Positions 46,393-57,377 are shown, counted from the stretch's first letter. The stretch: DNA of 64,000 nucleotides from Caprella mutica (GCA_947561585.1 CANNZV010002475.1:1-64000), one strand, 5' to 3'. Made by a program: numbers and translations. The notes: generated by a model from the letters alone, not told the origin.

Positions 46393-47190
46393 GGAACTGT
46401 CGGACTAATGGGGCGTCTGACTAATGGGGCGTCTGACTAATGGGGCGTCTGACTAATGGGGCGTCTGACTAATGGGGCGTCTGACTAATGGGGCGTCTGA
46501 CTAATGGGGCGTCGGACTAATGGGGCGTCGGACTAATGGGGCGTCGGACTAATGGGGCGTCGGACTAATGGGGCGTCGGACTAATGGGGCGTCGGACTAA
46601 TGGGGCGTCGGACTAATGGGGCGTCGGACTAATGGGGCGTCGGACTAATGGGGCGTCGGACTAATGGGGCGTCGGACTAATGGGGCGTCGGACTAATGGG
46701 GCGTCGGACTAATGGGGCGTCGGACTAATGGGGCGTCGGACTAATGGGGCGTCGGACTAATGGGGCGTCGGACTAATGGGGCGTCGGACTAATGGGGCGT
46801 CGGACTAATGGGGCGTCGGACTAATGAGGCGTCGGACTAATGGGGCGTCGGACTAATGGGGCGTAGGACTAATGGGGCGTAGGACTAATGGGGCGTAGGA
46901 CTAATGGGGCGTAGGACTAATGGGGCGTAGGACTAATGGGGCGTCAGACTAATGGGGCGTCAGACTAATGGGGCGTCGGACTAATGGGGCGTCGGACTAA
47001 TGGGGCGTCGGACTAATGGGGCGTCGGACTAATGGGGCGTAGGACTAATGGGGCGTCGGACTAATGGGGCGTAGGACTAATGGGGCGTCGGACTAATGGG
47101 GCGTCGGACTAATGGGGCGTCGGACTAATGGGGCGTCGGACTAATGGGGCGTCGGACTAATGGGGCGTCGGACTAATGGGGCGTCGGACT
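46393..47190. repeat. 16-bp minisatellite ggactaatggggcgtc, about 50 copies
   Basis: Exact period 16. Variants (gtctgac, gtaggac, gtcagac) occur in blocks. In inverted orientation relative to the 45430-46018 array, from which it is separated by about 375 bases. The outer edges (tcagtagtcaggcgccccac on the left; inverse of right edge gtcagtagtccgacgcccca) match each other. Confidence 0.95.
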
Positions 47191-47315
47191 ACTGACCCGT
47201 CCCCTGTTTTATTATAGAATATAGATAGACACATTGGGTGTTAAAAACTACATTTTAGGCAATTCCTAAAAGCACCACTACTTGGCAGCGTAATAGCGCA
47301 CCGACTGTTTTTGGC

Positions 47316-48026
47316 GTGAATGGAGATCTTGATGGCATCTCTGAAGAAGGAAGATATCTGTTCCATCTTCTAATGAATAAGCTGGATAGATTGACGGAGG
47401 CTATAGAAGCAAAGGATAGAAAGATTGAAGATTTAGAGCAACAAAATTCTTCCCTGAAGAGAGACTTGTCAAAGTTGGAGGAGAGAGTGGAGGATGTTGA
47501 AATGTATGACCGTCGAAACAACATCATCCTATCTGGTACCTCTCTAACACCATTCCAGGTTGGTGAGAGCACTGTTCGAGTGTCAATCAATTTACTAAGG
47601 CAGCACTTGAACTACGAATTGGGTGACAATAAAATATTGTCAGCTTATCGACTTGGAACTAAATCTTCTAGCCAGTTGCCGGATAGGCGAAGCATAATGG
47701 TAAAACTTAGTGATGGTGAAGCAAAGAAAGATATTGTTTTGGCATGTAAAAAACAGAAACCTGATCAATTCTATGTCAACGACAGTCTTACTCCGACACG
47801 ATCCAAGATATTGTACACTCTGAGACAGGGGAGGAGGAGGTTCCCGGAGAAACTCGGTGCATGCGGATCGACAGATGGCAAGATTTTTGTTTGGGTTAAG
47901 AAACCCTCACCTTCTGGTAGAGATACCAAAACTTTCATTAACAGTCAGCATCGACTTGAAGACTTTTGTGATAAGTTACTTAATTTGACAGTGGTTGATC
48001 TGCTGCAGGGGCATGGGCAGACGTGA
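47316..48026 (+). CDS. LINE ORF1 protein (coiled coil, RRM-like)
   Basis: At least 236 codons. A heptad-rich stretch (about residues 15-60: LMNKLDRLTEAIEAKDRKI...LEQQNSSLKRDLSKLEERVE) predicts a coiled coil for trimer formation. It is followed by MYDRRNNIILSG and an RRM/C-terminal-like fold resembling L1-type ORF1 proteins, which bind LINE RNA. The frame is open upstream to 47259, but no ATG precedes the coiled coil: the codon at 47316 is GTG and the first in-frame ATG is at 47373. Either the start was lost, the 5' end is truncated, or initiation is at a later Met. Confidence 0.75.
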   Translation: MNGDLDGISEEGRYLFHLLMNKLDRLTEAIEAKDRKIEDLEQQNSSLKRDLSKLEERVEDVEMYDRRNNIILSGTSLTPFQVGESTVRVSINLLRQHLNYELGDNKILSAYRLGTKSSSQLPDRRSIMVKLSDGEAKKDIVLACKKQKPDQFYVNDSLTPTRSKILYTLRQGRRRFPEKLGACGSTDGKIFVWVKKPSPSGRDTKTFINSQHRLEDFCDKLLNLTVVDLLQGHGQT

Positions 48027-48083
48027 CTGTACCATGTGTTGTATCTTTATCATTTGCTGTCTCTTAACTGTACCTACTGCCTG

Positions 48084-48295
48084 GTTTTTTTTTTTTTTTT
48101 ACTAATCATCTGTCTGCTGTCTGCCTGTCACCTGTTGTACCTGTCTGCTATCTACCTGTCACCTGTTGTACCTGTCTGCTATCTACCTGTCACCTGTTGT
48201 ACCTGTCTGCTATCTACCTGTCACCTGTTGTACCTGTCTGCTGCCTACCTGTCACCTGTTGTACCTGTCTGCTGCCTACCAGTCAACTGCTGTCA
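48084..48295. repeat. Inter-ORF spacer: T-run and 31-bp tandem repeat
   Basis: A T-run at 48085-48102 precedes about 5.5 copies of ctgtctgctatctacctgtc, acctgttgtac (31 bp). It is pyrimidine-rich and has no credible ORF of its own. It may act as an internal entry or pausing element (speculative). Confidence 0.85.
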
Positions 48296-48486
48296 CCTAC
48301 TGTTTGTTCTTATTTTTCTGTAAGATTTTCTATATTTTTAATCTTTTATATAGCTCAATTGTATGTCACACCATTTTTTGTAAAGTTTTGTATATGATGA
48401 ATACGCATCGATTTATGCTCTTAATTTGCATTGCCTGCGACTAGCCTGGCGTTTGTTTGTTGTCAACTTTATACTAATTTTTCATT

Positions 48487-51447
48487 ATGGTACTGATTGA
48501 TAACAATCTGCTCGACATTGACCCTGATGATAATTTAATTAATGGTTATCTTGATTCTCTCAATGCTCCCCATCAGTCTACTTATTATTCCATTGATAAT
48601 TTTAATCAGAGATTCGATGACCGGTTAAATTGTCTTTCTCTTTGTAACTATAACATCCGTAGCTTCAATTCTAATCATGAAGTATTTTCTGGATTTTTGA
48701 ATTCTTTAAAATTGAGGTTTAATGTGATTGTACTCACCGAGACTAGATTCATGGGGGGTGATGGGAGGAGCATGGATGGATATGTGGGTTGTCACAGTGG
48801 GAGGGGAGTGGGCAGAGGGGGTGGGGTTTCAATCTATGCTCATAACCAATTAGCTGTCAGTAAATTAGATCACCTATCCTTAGTGGAGGGCGATATAGAG
48901 TCATGCTGTGCACGTATATCCTATAAAAATCGTTCAATTAGTATAGTTGCCATATATCGCCCTCCAAATGGGTCACTTGTTCGTTTCACCGATTGTATTT
49001 TGCGCATATTGAACGATCCTGCAGTGCGTTTAGGTTTGGGGGAGGTATTGCTAGTGGGTGACTTCAATATAAACTTGATTGGGTATGAAAGCTCTTGCAC
49101 TGATATGAGAAATTTTGTTCATAGTCTGTTCTCACTTAACTTTTTACCTACAATTAGTAAACCCACGAGATTTCCTTGTGGAGATCAGATGGGTCAACCC
49201 TCCCTTCTTGATCATATATGGTATAATAGACTTAATGTTGTAGATTCTGGTATATTGCTCTTTAATTGTACTGACCATCTACCTACATTTTTTATCATCA
49301 AAGATTTCCAACTAGACAGTGAAAATTTGATTAGGGTTGAGTTTCGTGATCATTCTGTAGACAATTTGAATAGGTTTAGGGATGGGTGTGGAGGATTGGA
49401 TTGGAGTTGTCTTGTTGGTGATGTAAACGCAGATTTTGTTTTGTTCTATGGAGTTATTAACGAACTATATTGCAAGTGTTTTCCTATAAAAGTAAAGTAT
49501 GTGTCGCAAAAGAGACTTAACAAACCATGGTTAACTTCAGCTATTTTAAAATCCATTAAAACTAAATCTGCGTATTTCAAGGCTGCGAAACTTAATTTGA
49601 TCTCAGATTCATTCTATAAATCATATAAAAATAGACTTGTTAATACTATAAGGAAAGCTAAAAAGAGGTACCATATGGATGCATTTAATAATTGTAAAAA
49701 TAATTTAAAATCAACTTGGAATTTGATAAATAATTTAATCATGAGTAAGAAATCGAAAAAAGTTGTATCTTCAATAATTATTGATGATAATGAAGTAACA
49801 GACATTCGTAACATTGCCGAATCCTTTAATAAGTACTTTAGTAATATTGGCTCTGAACTAAACTCTAATATAGTGGAGACTGTCCAGGACCCCACTAATA
49901 ACATATCATTTAATCTGCCTACCTCTTTTTTTCTATCACCTGTATCTGACTCTGAAATTGTAAATTTGGTATCTAAACTTAAGAATTCTCATTACGGTCT
50001 TAATAATATTCCTACAAGGACTTTTAAATTTGTAGTTGAGCATCTGGCGAACCCATTATCAAAAATTATAAATAATTCTTTTATTTGTGGAACCTTCCCG
50101 GACAGTCTTAAGAGAGCAGTAGTAATTCCAGTTCACAAATCAGGTTCTGATTCTGAAATGAATAATTATAGGCCTATTTCTACTCTGCCCCTTTTGAGTA
50201 AAATTATTGAGAAATGTATGGCTAGTAGACTGACTAAATTTTTGACAGATTTCAGTATAATTAGTCCATATCAGTTTGGATTTCAAAAAAGTAAAAATAC
50301 AACAGATGCTATTTTGAGTCTGGTTGAATATATTTATGCCGAGTTAAATGCTAAAAGACATGTCCTGGGAGTTTCCATTGATCTGAGAAAGGCCTTTGAC
50401 ACCGTAAACCATGACATTCTTTTGAGTAAACTTTCCAAATACGGTGTCAGAGGAATTGCACTCTCTTGGTTCCGTAGTTATCTGTGTGAGAGAACGCAAT
50501 GTGTTAAGGTTGGTTCTGTTATATCTAATGATTGTCCAATATCTTGCGGTGTACCACAGGGAAGTGTTCTTGGACCTCTCTTGTTTTTATTATTCATAAA
50601 CGACTTACCTAAAATTTCAGATGACTTGCATTTCACTCTCTTTGCAGACGATACAACAATAGCATGCAGCGATTCCGATTATCATTCACTTTTCTATAGA
50701 TCTAATGAAAATCTTTCTACGTTATTTAATTGGACCATCATTAATAAGTTATCTCTGAACACTAACAAAACCACCGCCTTATTATTTACCAACCGTACTC
50801 ATGATATTATTTCTCCCATGTTGCTGACTATAGGTAATTCTAGGATTGATTTCGATGAGAATATAAAATTCCTTGGTATACATCTGGATAACCACTTAAA
50901 TTTCTCTCACCATATTCAATATATTTGTTCTAAACTTTCCAAGACAACAGGAATACTTTATAGAATATGCAGTTTCATTCCAGAGAGCGTTCTAATTGGT
51001 CTATATTATGCATTTGTTTATCCCTATCTGCTGTATGGTATTCTTATCTGGGGTGATGCTCCTGCTGTTCATCTCAACTCCCTAATTTTAATTCAGAAAA
51101 AAATTATTAGAATCATAACATCCTCTGAGTACCTGGCTGCTACTAGGCCTCTTTTTCTTAAAACTAAAATTTTACGTATTCCAGAAATTTATAAACTTGC
51201 ACTAGGAATTCACATGTACTTGCAGCACAGTTCTGGAAATTTGTCTTATGCTTCTCACAACTATAGTACCAGATCTCGTAATAATGCACTCCCAACTTTC
51301 CAAAGACTATCACAATGTCAAAAATCATTAACATTCAATGGACCTAAACTCTGGAATACCATACCGCAGACCATACGCACCAGCAATTCTATTCATATTT
51401 TCAAGAAAAAATATAAGACTTATTTATTAAATGAATACGCTACGTAA
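48487..51447 (+). CDS. LINE ORF2: AP endonuclease and reverse transcriptase
   Basis: 986 codons, ATG start, no interruption. The APE-type endonuclease motifs are in order: CNYNIRS (N56), LTETRF (E85), AIYRPPN, LLVGDFNINL (D192, N194), SLLDHIWYN (D242, H243) and CTDHLP (D263, H264). RT follows from about 530: VVIPVHKSG, NNYRPISTLPLLSKIIEK, SIDLRKAFDTVNH (D632), CGVPQGSVLGPLLFLLF and LFADDTTIA (D721, D722). All catalytic residues I can check are present. The C-terminus has a conserved FNGPKLWNTIP segment common in CR1/Jockey-group proteins. It nicks target DNA and copies its own RNA there. The element is plausibly active if ORF1 is expressed. Confidence 0.93.
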   Translation: MVLIDNNLLDIDPDDNLINGYLDSLNAPHQSTYYSIDNFNQRFDDRLNCLSLCNYNIRSFNSNHEVFSGFLNSLKLRFNVIVLTETRFMGGDGRSMDGYVGCHSGRGVGRGGGVSIYAHNQLAVSKLDHLSLVEGDIESCCARISYKNRSISIVAIYRPPNGSLVRFTDCILRILNDPAVRLGLGEVLLVGDFNINLIGYESSCTDMRNFVHSLFSLNFLPTISKPTRFPCGDQMGQPSLLDHIWYNRLNVVDSGILLFNCTDHLPTFFIIKDFQLDSENLIRVEFRDHSVDNLNRFRDGCGGLDWSCLVGDVNADFVLFYGVINELYCKCFPIKVKYVSQKRLNKPWLTSAILKSIKTKSAYFKAAKLNLISDSFYKSYKNRLVNTIRKAKKRYHMDAFNNCKNNLKSTWNLINNLIMSKKSKKVVSSIIIDDNEVTDIRNIAESFNKYFSNIGSELNSNIVETVQDPTNNISFNLPTSFFLSPVSDSEIVNLVSKLKNSHYGLNNIPTRTFKFVVEHLANPLSKIINNSFICGTFPDSLKRAVVIPVHKSGSDSEMNNYRPISTLPLLSKIIEKCMASRLTKFLTDFSIISPYQFGFQKSKNTTDAILSLVEYIYAELNAKRHVLGVSIDLRKAFDTVNHDILLSKLSKYGVRGIALSWFRSYLCERTQCVKVGSVISNDCPISCGVPQGSVLGPLLFLLFINDLPKISDDLHFTLFADDTTIACSDSDYHSLFYRSNENLSTLFNWTIINKLSLNTNKTTALLFTNRTHDIISPMLLTIGNSRIDFDENIKFLGIHLDNHLNFSHHIQYICSKLSKTTGILYRICSFIPESVLIGLYYAFVYPYLLYGILIWGDAPAVHLNSLILIQKKIIRIITSSEYLAATRPLFLKTKILRIPEIYKLALGIHMYLQHSSGNLSYASHNYSTRSRNNALPTFQRLSQCQKSLTFNGPKLWNTIPQTIRTSNSIHIFKKKYKTYLLNEYAT

Positions 51448-51702
51448 TCCTGTAGTCTTTCTTTATTTTTTTTTCTCATATTTTTAATACATTTAATAGT
51501 TTCATCACTTGTCCTAAATATTTTCTCTGCTATAAATATCTGTAATAACTTTTAATCCTCCTCATATACATTTAATTTTTTTTTTAATTTTTACTTTGCC
51601 TGAAAAGTTCAATTCAGAACTTCATATAGGCTTGAATGAATGTATTATTCTTTTTTTGTTCAATAAAGTTTATTATTTATTATTATTATTATTATTATTA
51701 CA

Positions 51703-51925
51703 TTAGATAGGGTAGGTTCAGAGTCATCAAGCGGTTCCACATTTTCGATCATAAAATGTAGATATATAAAAATTTATTTATAGGTATACATAATTAGTAT
51801 CCATAATACCTGCAGTTTTATCCATAATACTAGCAGTATTTTAATTGGTATCCATGATTCGTGCATGCATCATGGATGTGATCAAATATGTGGAACAGTC
51901 CGATAATTCGGAACCAACCCTATCT
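51703..51925. mobile_element. MITE family 4 (agggta...gaattatcggac), long copy
   Basis: Left gatagggtaggttcagagtc, ggttccacattttcgatcat; the right end inverted reads gatagggttggttccgaatt, atcggactgttccacatatt. It abuts the LINE's ATT tail. Confidence 0.7.
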
Positions 51926-53289
51926 ATTTATTCACGGTGTCAAGTTACACTAGAGTCATTCTAACAAATGTAGAATGTGTGGATCAATAATGTTCTTCAC
52001 TGTTAGATGCAAAAGCATTGGCGATTGACAGAATTATTTAAATATAGAAGGGGAAAAAGTAGGTACCTACATTCAATTGTTATACTCTAGTTAACGGAAT
52101 AAAAATATCTAGCTACCTTATTTGAATATTTAATCAAATAAATATAAAAATTTTAAATAAATTAAAGATTTGTACCCAAATTATAAGTTTGTAATTATTT
52201 ATTTACTTTTTAACAATAAATATCCATAACTATAAAAATCATTGCTATATTATTATTAAAGAAAATCGTAATCAAACTAGGGCAATGTGAGCATCTAGTT
52301 CTAGTAGCTACCTAGTAAACATAGATGTAACTTAAACTAGGTATGGTAACTAGACACCAGGTCAATTAATAAGGTCACACGTTCAAATACCTTTCTACTG
52401 GTTAAAATTAGATCTTTAATTCTCTAGTCACATACTAGTTATTAATATGTAGTCTAGCTAATAGTAGGTAGATACTACTACTAATAGCTAGCTAGGTACC
52501 TAGTGTAACTGTCATTCTAGTTAATTCGATAGGATAGTGTACAATTAGATGATTGATTTTCTGGTTTTGACAAGAAGAACTAGTATAAATAGGTTTGTGA
52601 ATTAATCAAATTTAAGCTAGGTAGGTAGTTAACGTTATCATCACGCATAACGAAATGAAACACCACGTGTGTCGTAGAAAAAACGTGTCCCGGTGTTATG
52701 ATAACAGAAAATTAGAAGAAATAACATAAATAAGTGTAAAAATAATTAAATGCGTTACAGCACATCACCAAAATTTACAGAGGTTTGACTATGGATTTTA
52801 TTTGAACGTGCACACAGTTGTATAGATGTTAACTGAAGCTCGGGAGGAGGCAACGGCACACATCTCACCTCACCGCCACCAGATACAAGACTGATTCACT
52901 GAATGCCACAAATACAATTTATACAAATATAAAGAGTGCCACATGTAGAAGGAAAAATATAGAATATATTCTTTCTTCAATTAAATAAAACGCACAAATG
53001 AACTATAAATAGAGAAGAAAATAAAAAACTTTAATTATAAGTTTAATGTTTAAATGAAGTTTACTCTATTAACAATATATTGAAATGCCTATAGATTGAA
53101 AAAAAGGCATAATAAAATCTTTTTAAGTAATTGTTTCCTTGTGGTAGGTAGGTACGTACTTCATGTTTTTGTTAACTAACATAATGCTGTTACTAAATAT
53201 ATATTCTATTAACCATATATAAATTCTATTAACCATATATAAATTCTATTAACCATATATAAATTTAGAAAAGTTTAAATTCGAGTCAT
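51926..53289. other. AT-rich spacer rich in ctagctacctaggta words
   Basis: Around 52300-52650 overlapping short palindromes (gctagctaggtacctagtgt, aagctaggtaggtagtta) recur. A 20-bp repeat attctattaaccatatataa occurs near 53206-53265. No gene was recognised. Confidence 0.45.
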
Positions 53290-53745
53290 TTCATTTTTTT
53301 TAACCAAAATGTCAGTCGTTTAAATTGCGAGGGACTCGAAGAATTAAGCAGTCCGAAAGGAAATTTACTCCAAGAACAAAGTCAACAACCCTGCAAACAA
53401 CGGTCTGTCGATTCGATGGAACAATCGATATACGTTGTTTATAAGGAACTACCGTCGGTGACAAACTCATGTATGCAGAAAAGCTACTCCGAAAGAATGT
53501 GACAAAAAGGGACACCAGCACCGGTGACTGCACTCACGGATGGAAGAGGAAAATGAAGAGGTAATAGTAAATTAAGCGTATGAGTCTACCTAACACAAAA
53601 TCTAATACCTCGTAGTTGAAGAGCATAACCCTAGCGCTATCCTCTAAAACTGCAAGTAGCGTTAGAAAAATTATAAACATATTAAAAATGAAAAAAAAAT
53701 TCCATAATCCAAATTACAACATTTCTGGGCCCTAAGAGACACCAC
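53290..53745. repeat. Dispersed repeat R, long copy
   Basis: Contains aaagctactccgaaagaatg, tgacaaaaagggacaccagc, accggtgactgcactcacgg, gagtctacctaacacaaaat, taaccctagcgctatcctct. A C-run follows at 53740. A 73-codon minus-strand frame here is not a gene. Confidence 0.75.
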
Positions 53746-53901
53746 CCCCCCCCCCTCTTCCATTCACCAAAGGGTATTAACTACAAGTCTTTCAACATAA
53801 ATTACTTTATTCATTATAAAAGTAGTCTCCACAGGTTCAGTTTTGAGAAAGGCACAGGTTACAGTAAATTAAAGTGATTGACTAAAACATTGGAGAGATG
53901 T

Positions 53902-54048
53902 AGGGTAAGTTACGAATTATCGGACAGACCCACATTTTCGGACAAAGTAGAAAAAAATATTTAATGATTAAACAGGAATATTTATTTTATATTTTTTCTC
54001 CCTTGTCCGAAAATGTGGAACTGTCCTATAATTCGTAACTACCCTATT
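53902..54048. mobile_element. MITE family 4, complete copy
   Basis: Left agggtaagttacgaattatc, ggacagacccacattttcgg; the right end inverted reads agggtagttacgaattatag, gacagttccacattttcgga. It is 147 bp. Confidence 0.85.
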
Positions 54049-54121
54049 AGCAATGTAACAACCTAAACCTCGGAACAATAGGAATTAGGGATAAAGCAGA
54101 ATATAATTAAAACAGAACTAG

Positions 54122-54265
54122 AGGGTTGTGACAATATGCTTTATAAATCATAGCTCTTAAGAATATCACAGACGAAATGAAATGGTATCGAATACTATAT
54201 ACCGCTGGTGTAGAACCATTCAATACTCTTTAATTCTCTCCGTCTATAATATTCTCTATGATTTT
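54122..54265. mobile_element. MITE family 1, right end truncated
   Basis: gggttgtgacaatatgcttt is intact at the left. The right end breaks off after ctctatgatttt. Confidence 0.8.
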
Positions 54266-54394
54266 CGTAGAGTGTTACCAGAGTTCATCCCCACTTTCAG
54301 AGTACGGAGAGTGTTCGAGTAAAGCAACGCTACTCTATATATTTATATCACCAGCTCTCGTTTGGATGTATTATTTACTGTACTTTTACAGTAT

Positions 54395-54605
54395 TATTTA
54401 CTATAACTCAGTGTTATTTACTATAACTCAGTGTTATTCACTATAACTCATAGTGTTATTCACTATAACTCATAGTGTTATTCACTATAACTCATAGTGT
54501 TATTCACTATAACTCATAGTGTTATTCACTATAACTCATAGTGTTATTTACTATAACTAATAGTGTTATTCACTATAACTCATAGTGTTATTTACTATAA
54601 CTTAT
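54395..54605. repeat. 22-bp minisatellite ttattcactataactcatag + tg
   Basis: About nine to ten units; early ones lack the catag or have tttact. No other content. Confidence 0.9.
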
Positions 54606-55054
54606 ATAGATAATATAAGCACAAAGTCAATGCTAATATACAAATTATTATTATTACATAAAACGAAATATTGAACACCACATTTCCATTGATTAATATT
54701 GAAAGAAATGACAAAAAAAACATCAATAACTAACTTAAACAACATTCGATAATGAATTAAGTCAATTAACACATTTCGTTTACATTCTTGCAGTAATTCT
54801 TCCTCCCTTACAATAACTGTTAAATGAACCTAAGGCTTAGAAATAAAGATTGTATAAGTTTTATTATGCTTATTTGTGATTGTAGAACGCAAGTGAGTAT
54901 TCTGGAGGCAACGGACAAAATAATGGGATATGATAAACACTGGAAACTATATTAAATAGAGATAAAGAGAACCATTAGAAACTAATAACTCTATTAAAAA
55001 GAGAAAATTAATAAGTAGACAAAAAACTACCAAATACCATTACAATATGCTGGA
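54606..55054. other. AT-rich spacer, nothing recognised
   Basis: No gene or repeat was recognised in this stretch. Confidence 0.4.
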
Positions 55055-55952
55055 ATATATACAAACTAGAGGGTAACAGTTACCATCACCAGTTACTTAG
55101 TAATGCACAGTTACTACTAGTTACCATTACCTGGTAACAGTTACTTAGTAATGCACAGTTACTACTAGTTACCATTACCTGGTAACAGTTACTACTAGTT
55201 ACCATTACCTGGTAACAGTTACTACTAGTTACCATTACCTGGTAACAGTTACTACTAGTTACCATTACCTGGTAACAGTTACTTAGTAATGCACAGTTCA
55301 CTACTAGTAACCATCACCTGGTAACAGTTACTTAGTAATGCACAGTTCACTACTAGTTACTATCACCTGGTAACAGTTACTTAGTAATGCACAGTTACTA
55401 CTAGTTACTATCACCTGGTAACAGTTACTTAGTAATGCACAGTTCACTACTAGTTACTATCACCTGGTAACAGTTACTTAGTAATGCACAGTTACTACTA
55501 GTTACCATTACCTGGTAACAGTTACTTAGTAATGCACAGTTCACTACTAGTAACCATTACCTGGTAACAGTTACTTAGTAATGCACAGTTACTACTAGTT
55601 ACCATTACCTGGTAACAGTTACTTAGTAATGCACAGTTCACTACTAGTTACTATCACCTGGTAACAGTTACTTAGTAATGCACAGTTACTACTAGTTACT
55701 ATCACCTGGTAACAGTTACTTAGTAATGCACAGTTCACTACTAGTAACCATTACCTGGTAACAGTTACTTAGTAATGCACAGTTACTACTAGTTACCATT
55801 ACCTGGTAACAGTTACTTAGTAATGCACAGTTCACTACTAGTTACTATCACCTGGTAACAGTTACTTAGTAATGCACAGTTCACTACTAGTTACCAATAC
55901 CTGGTAACAGTTACTTATAGCTAAGGTGTTGTTACTGTAAGGGGGGGGGGGG
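55055..55952. repeat. Compound 48/49/30-bp minisatellite plus G-run
   Basis: The long unit is ttacttagtaatgcacagtt, actactagttaccattacct, ggtaacag (48 bp, or 49 with gttcact). A run of 30-bp units near 55165-55270 lacks the cttagtaatgcacag part. The unit is rich in internal complementarity (ggtaac/gttacc, actagt). A run of 13 G ends it at 55940-55952. Confidence 0.93.
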
Positions 55953-56018
55953 AGTTGTGGTGGGCCACCAATAATACCCTACTTAATCTTCCATGGCCCC
56001 ACCGTGAGATACAACTAC

Positions 56019-56166
56019 AGGGTAAGCCGGTCGGTTTCACATCTTCAGTCATAAAAAAACGATAGGCATCACTTTTACCAATAAAAGAAATAATAATTAT
56101 TAGCTCTATAGTTTTTCTTATATGACCGAAGATGTGAAAGCGACCAATAATTCGTGACTCACCCTA
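56019..56166. mobile_element. MITE family 4 copy
   Basis: Left agggtaagccggtcggtttc, acatcttcagtcat; the right end inverted reads agggtgagtcacgaattatt, ggtcgctttcacatcttcgg. Confidence 0.75.
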
Positions 56167-56426
56167 ACTATAGAAGAACTCTAACATGACTAGGATGAAT
56201 TATTATGGATGTATTGACTATTTAGCTATGTATTACCAACTAGAAAATAAGCCTCTCTTTACAGTCTAATGGTAACTTGGAAAATAAATTTCTTAGTCTC
56301 AAAATAACTGCAGAGATATAATTCATGCATAAAAAAAACAGTTTAGTTTTAGATTAATTTTAAGTGTAAACTTATATTTAGATAAAAGTGATCAGTTATA
56401 GAGATGGGGTTTCGGGGGCCTAATGG

Positions 56427-56556
56427 TAAATTCTGAATTATCGGACAGTTTCACCTTTTCGATCATATAGGAAAAAAAGAATTAAAATATTAAACCATAT
56501 ATTGTTTTTATATGATCGAAAATGTGGAAGTGACCGATAACTCGGAACTTGCCCTA
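56427..56556. mobile_element. MITE family 4 copy
   Basis: Left ggtaaattctgaattatcgg, acagtttcaccttttcgatc; the right end inverted reads gggcaagttccgagttatcg, gtcacttccacattttcgat. Confidence 0.8.
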
Positions 56557-56689
56557 AAATTTAACATTCAATTTTATGAAACTTTCATAAAAATGTACGA
56601 ATGTATAAAAAAAATATGACTAGTGAATTATGCTAAAAAATGAAAATATTTCAAAATTGTGACTAAAAGTAGAATATTTTTATTTAGTA

Positions 56690-57065
56690 GGGGTTTAACG
56701 TCTGCTCCGGAACCAAAGGCCATATCGCTGATATCAAAAGGAAATAAATACAAGGGACTGGAAGAAGCAGTCAGAAAGGAAAGTGGTTCCATGAACAAAG
56801 TCACTTACCACCGTCAATGACAAGCTCATGGATGCAGAAAAGCTACTCCGTGAATTCAGTCACTTACCAAGGAATGTGACGAAAAGGGACACAAGCACCG
56901 GTAGCTGCACTCACGGATGGAAGAGGAAAATGAAGAGGTGATAGTAAATGAAGCTTATGAGCCTACCTAACACAAAATCTAAGAGGAAAATGAAGAGGTG
57001 ATCGTAAACGAAGCCTACGAGATTACCTAACGCAAAAAATCAAGAGGAAAATGAAGAGGTGATTT
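56690..57065. repeat. Dispersed repeat R, longest copy
   Basis: gggtttaacgtctgctccgg, aaccaaaggccatatcgctg, caagggactggaagaagcag, gtcaatgacaagctcatgga, gacacaagcaccggtagctg, cactcacggatggaagagga. Its last segment (aagaggaaaatgaagaggtg) is repeated three times. Confidence 0.8.
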
Positions 57066-57212
57066 CTAACATTGATCTGTGCAGATAGCACACTAATACA
57101 ATCTCTACGAAGCATGTTATAAAGCATTAATTATTTACACTCTATAAAAAATTAAAAGGCTAGTACACTTTAATTAAACTTTGGCAATCAACAAATTACA
57201 AGATTTTCTTAT

Positions 57213-57377
57213 GCTCAATATGCTTTTAAAATCATAGATCTTAAGAATATCACAGACGAAATGAAATGGTATCGAATACTATATACCGCTGGTGTAGAAC
57301 CGTTCAACACTCTTTAATTCTCTCCGTCTATAATATTTTCGGGATCTATGATATTGAACGCCTATTGTCACAACCCT
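57213..57377. mobile_element. MITE family 1, left tip lost
   Basis: caatatgcttttaaaatcat at the left without the gggttgtga tip. The right end cctattgtcacaaccc|ta is intact. Confidence 0.82.

Larger units (their letters stand above)
47200..51705 (+). mobile_element. Nearly full-length APE-type LINE (CR1/L2/Jockey group)
   Basis: Order: short 5' UTR, ORF1 (47316-48026), a 460-bp spacer with a T-run and 31-bp repeats, ORF2 (48487-51447), 3' UTR with AATAAA at about 51662, and a (ATT)n tail at 51668-51700. Microsatellite tails rather than poly(A) are usual in the CR1/L2 branch (family knowledge). Both ORFs are uninterrupted, so this copy is young. The 5' boundary, next to the 16-bp array, is approximate. 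Confidence 0.85.
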
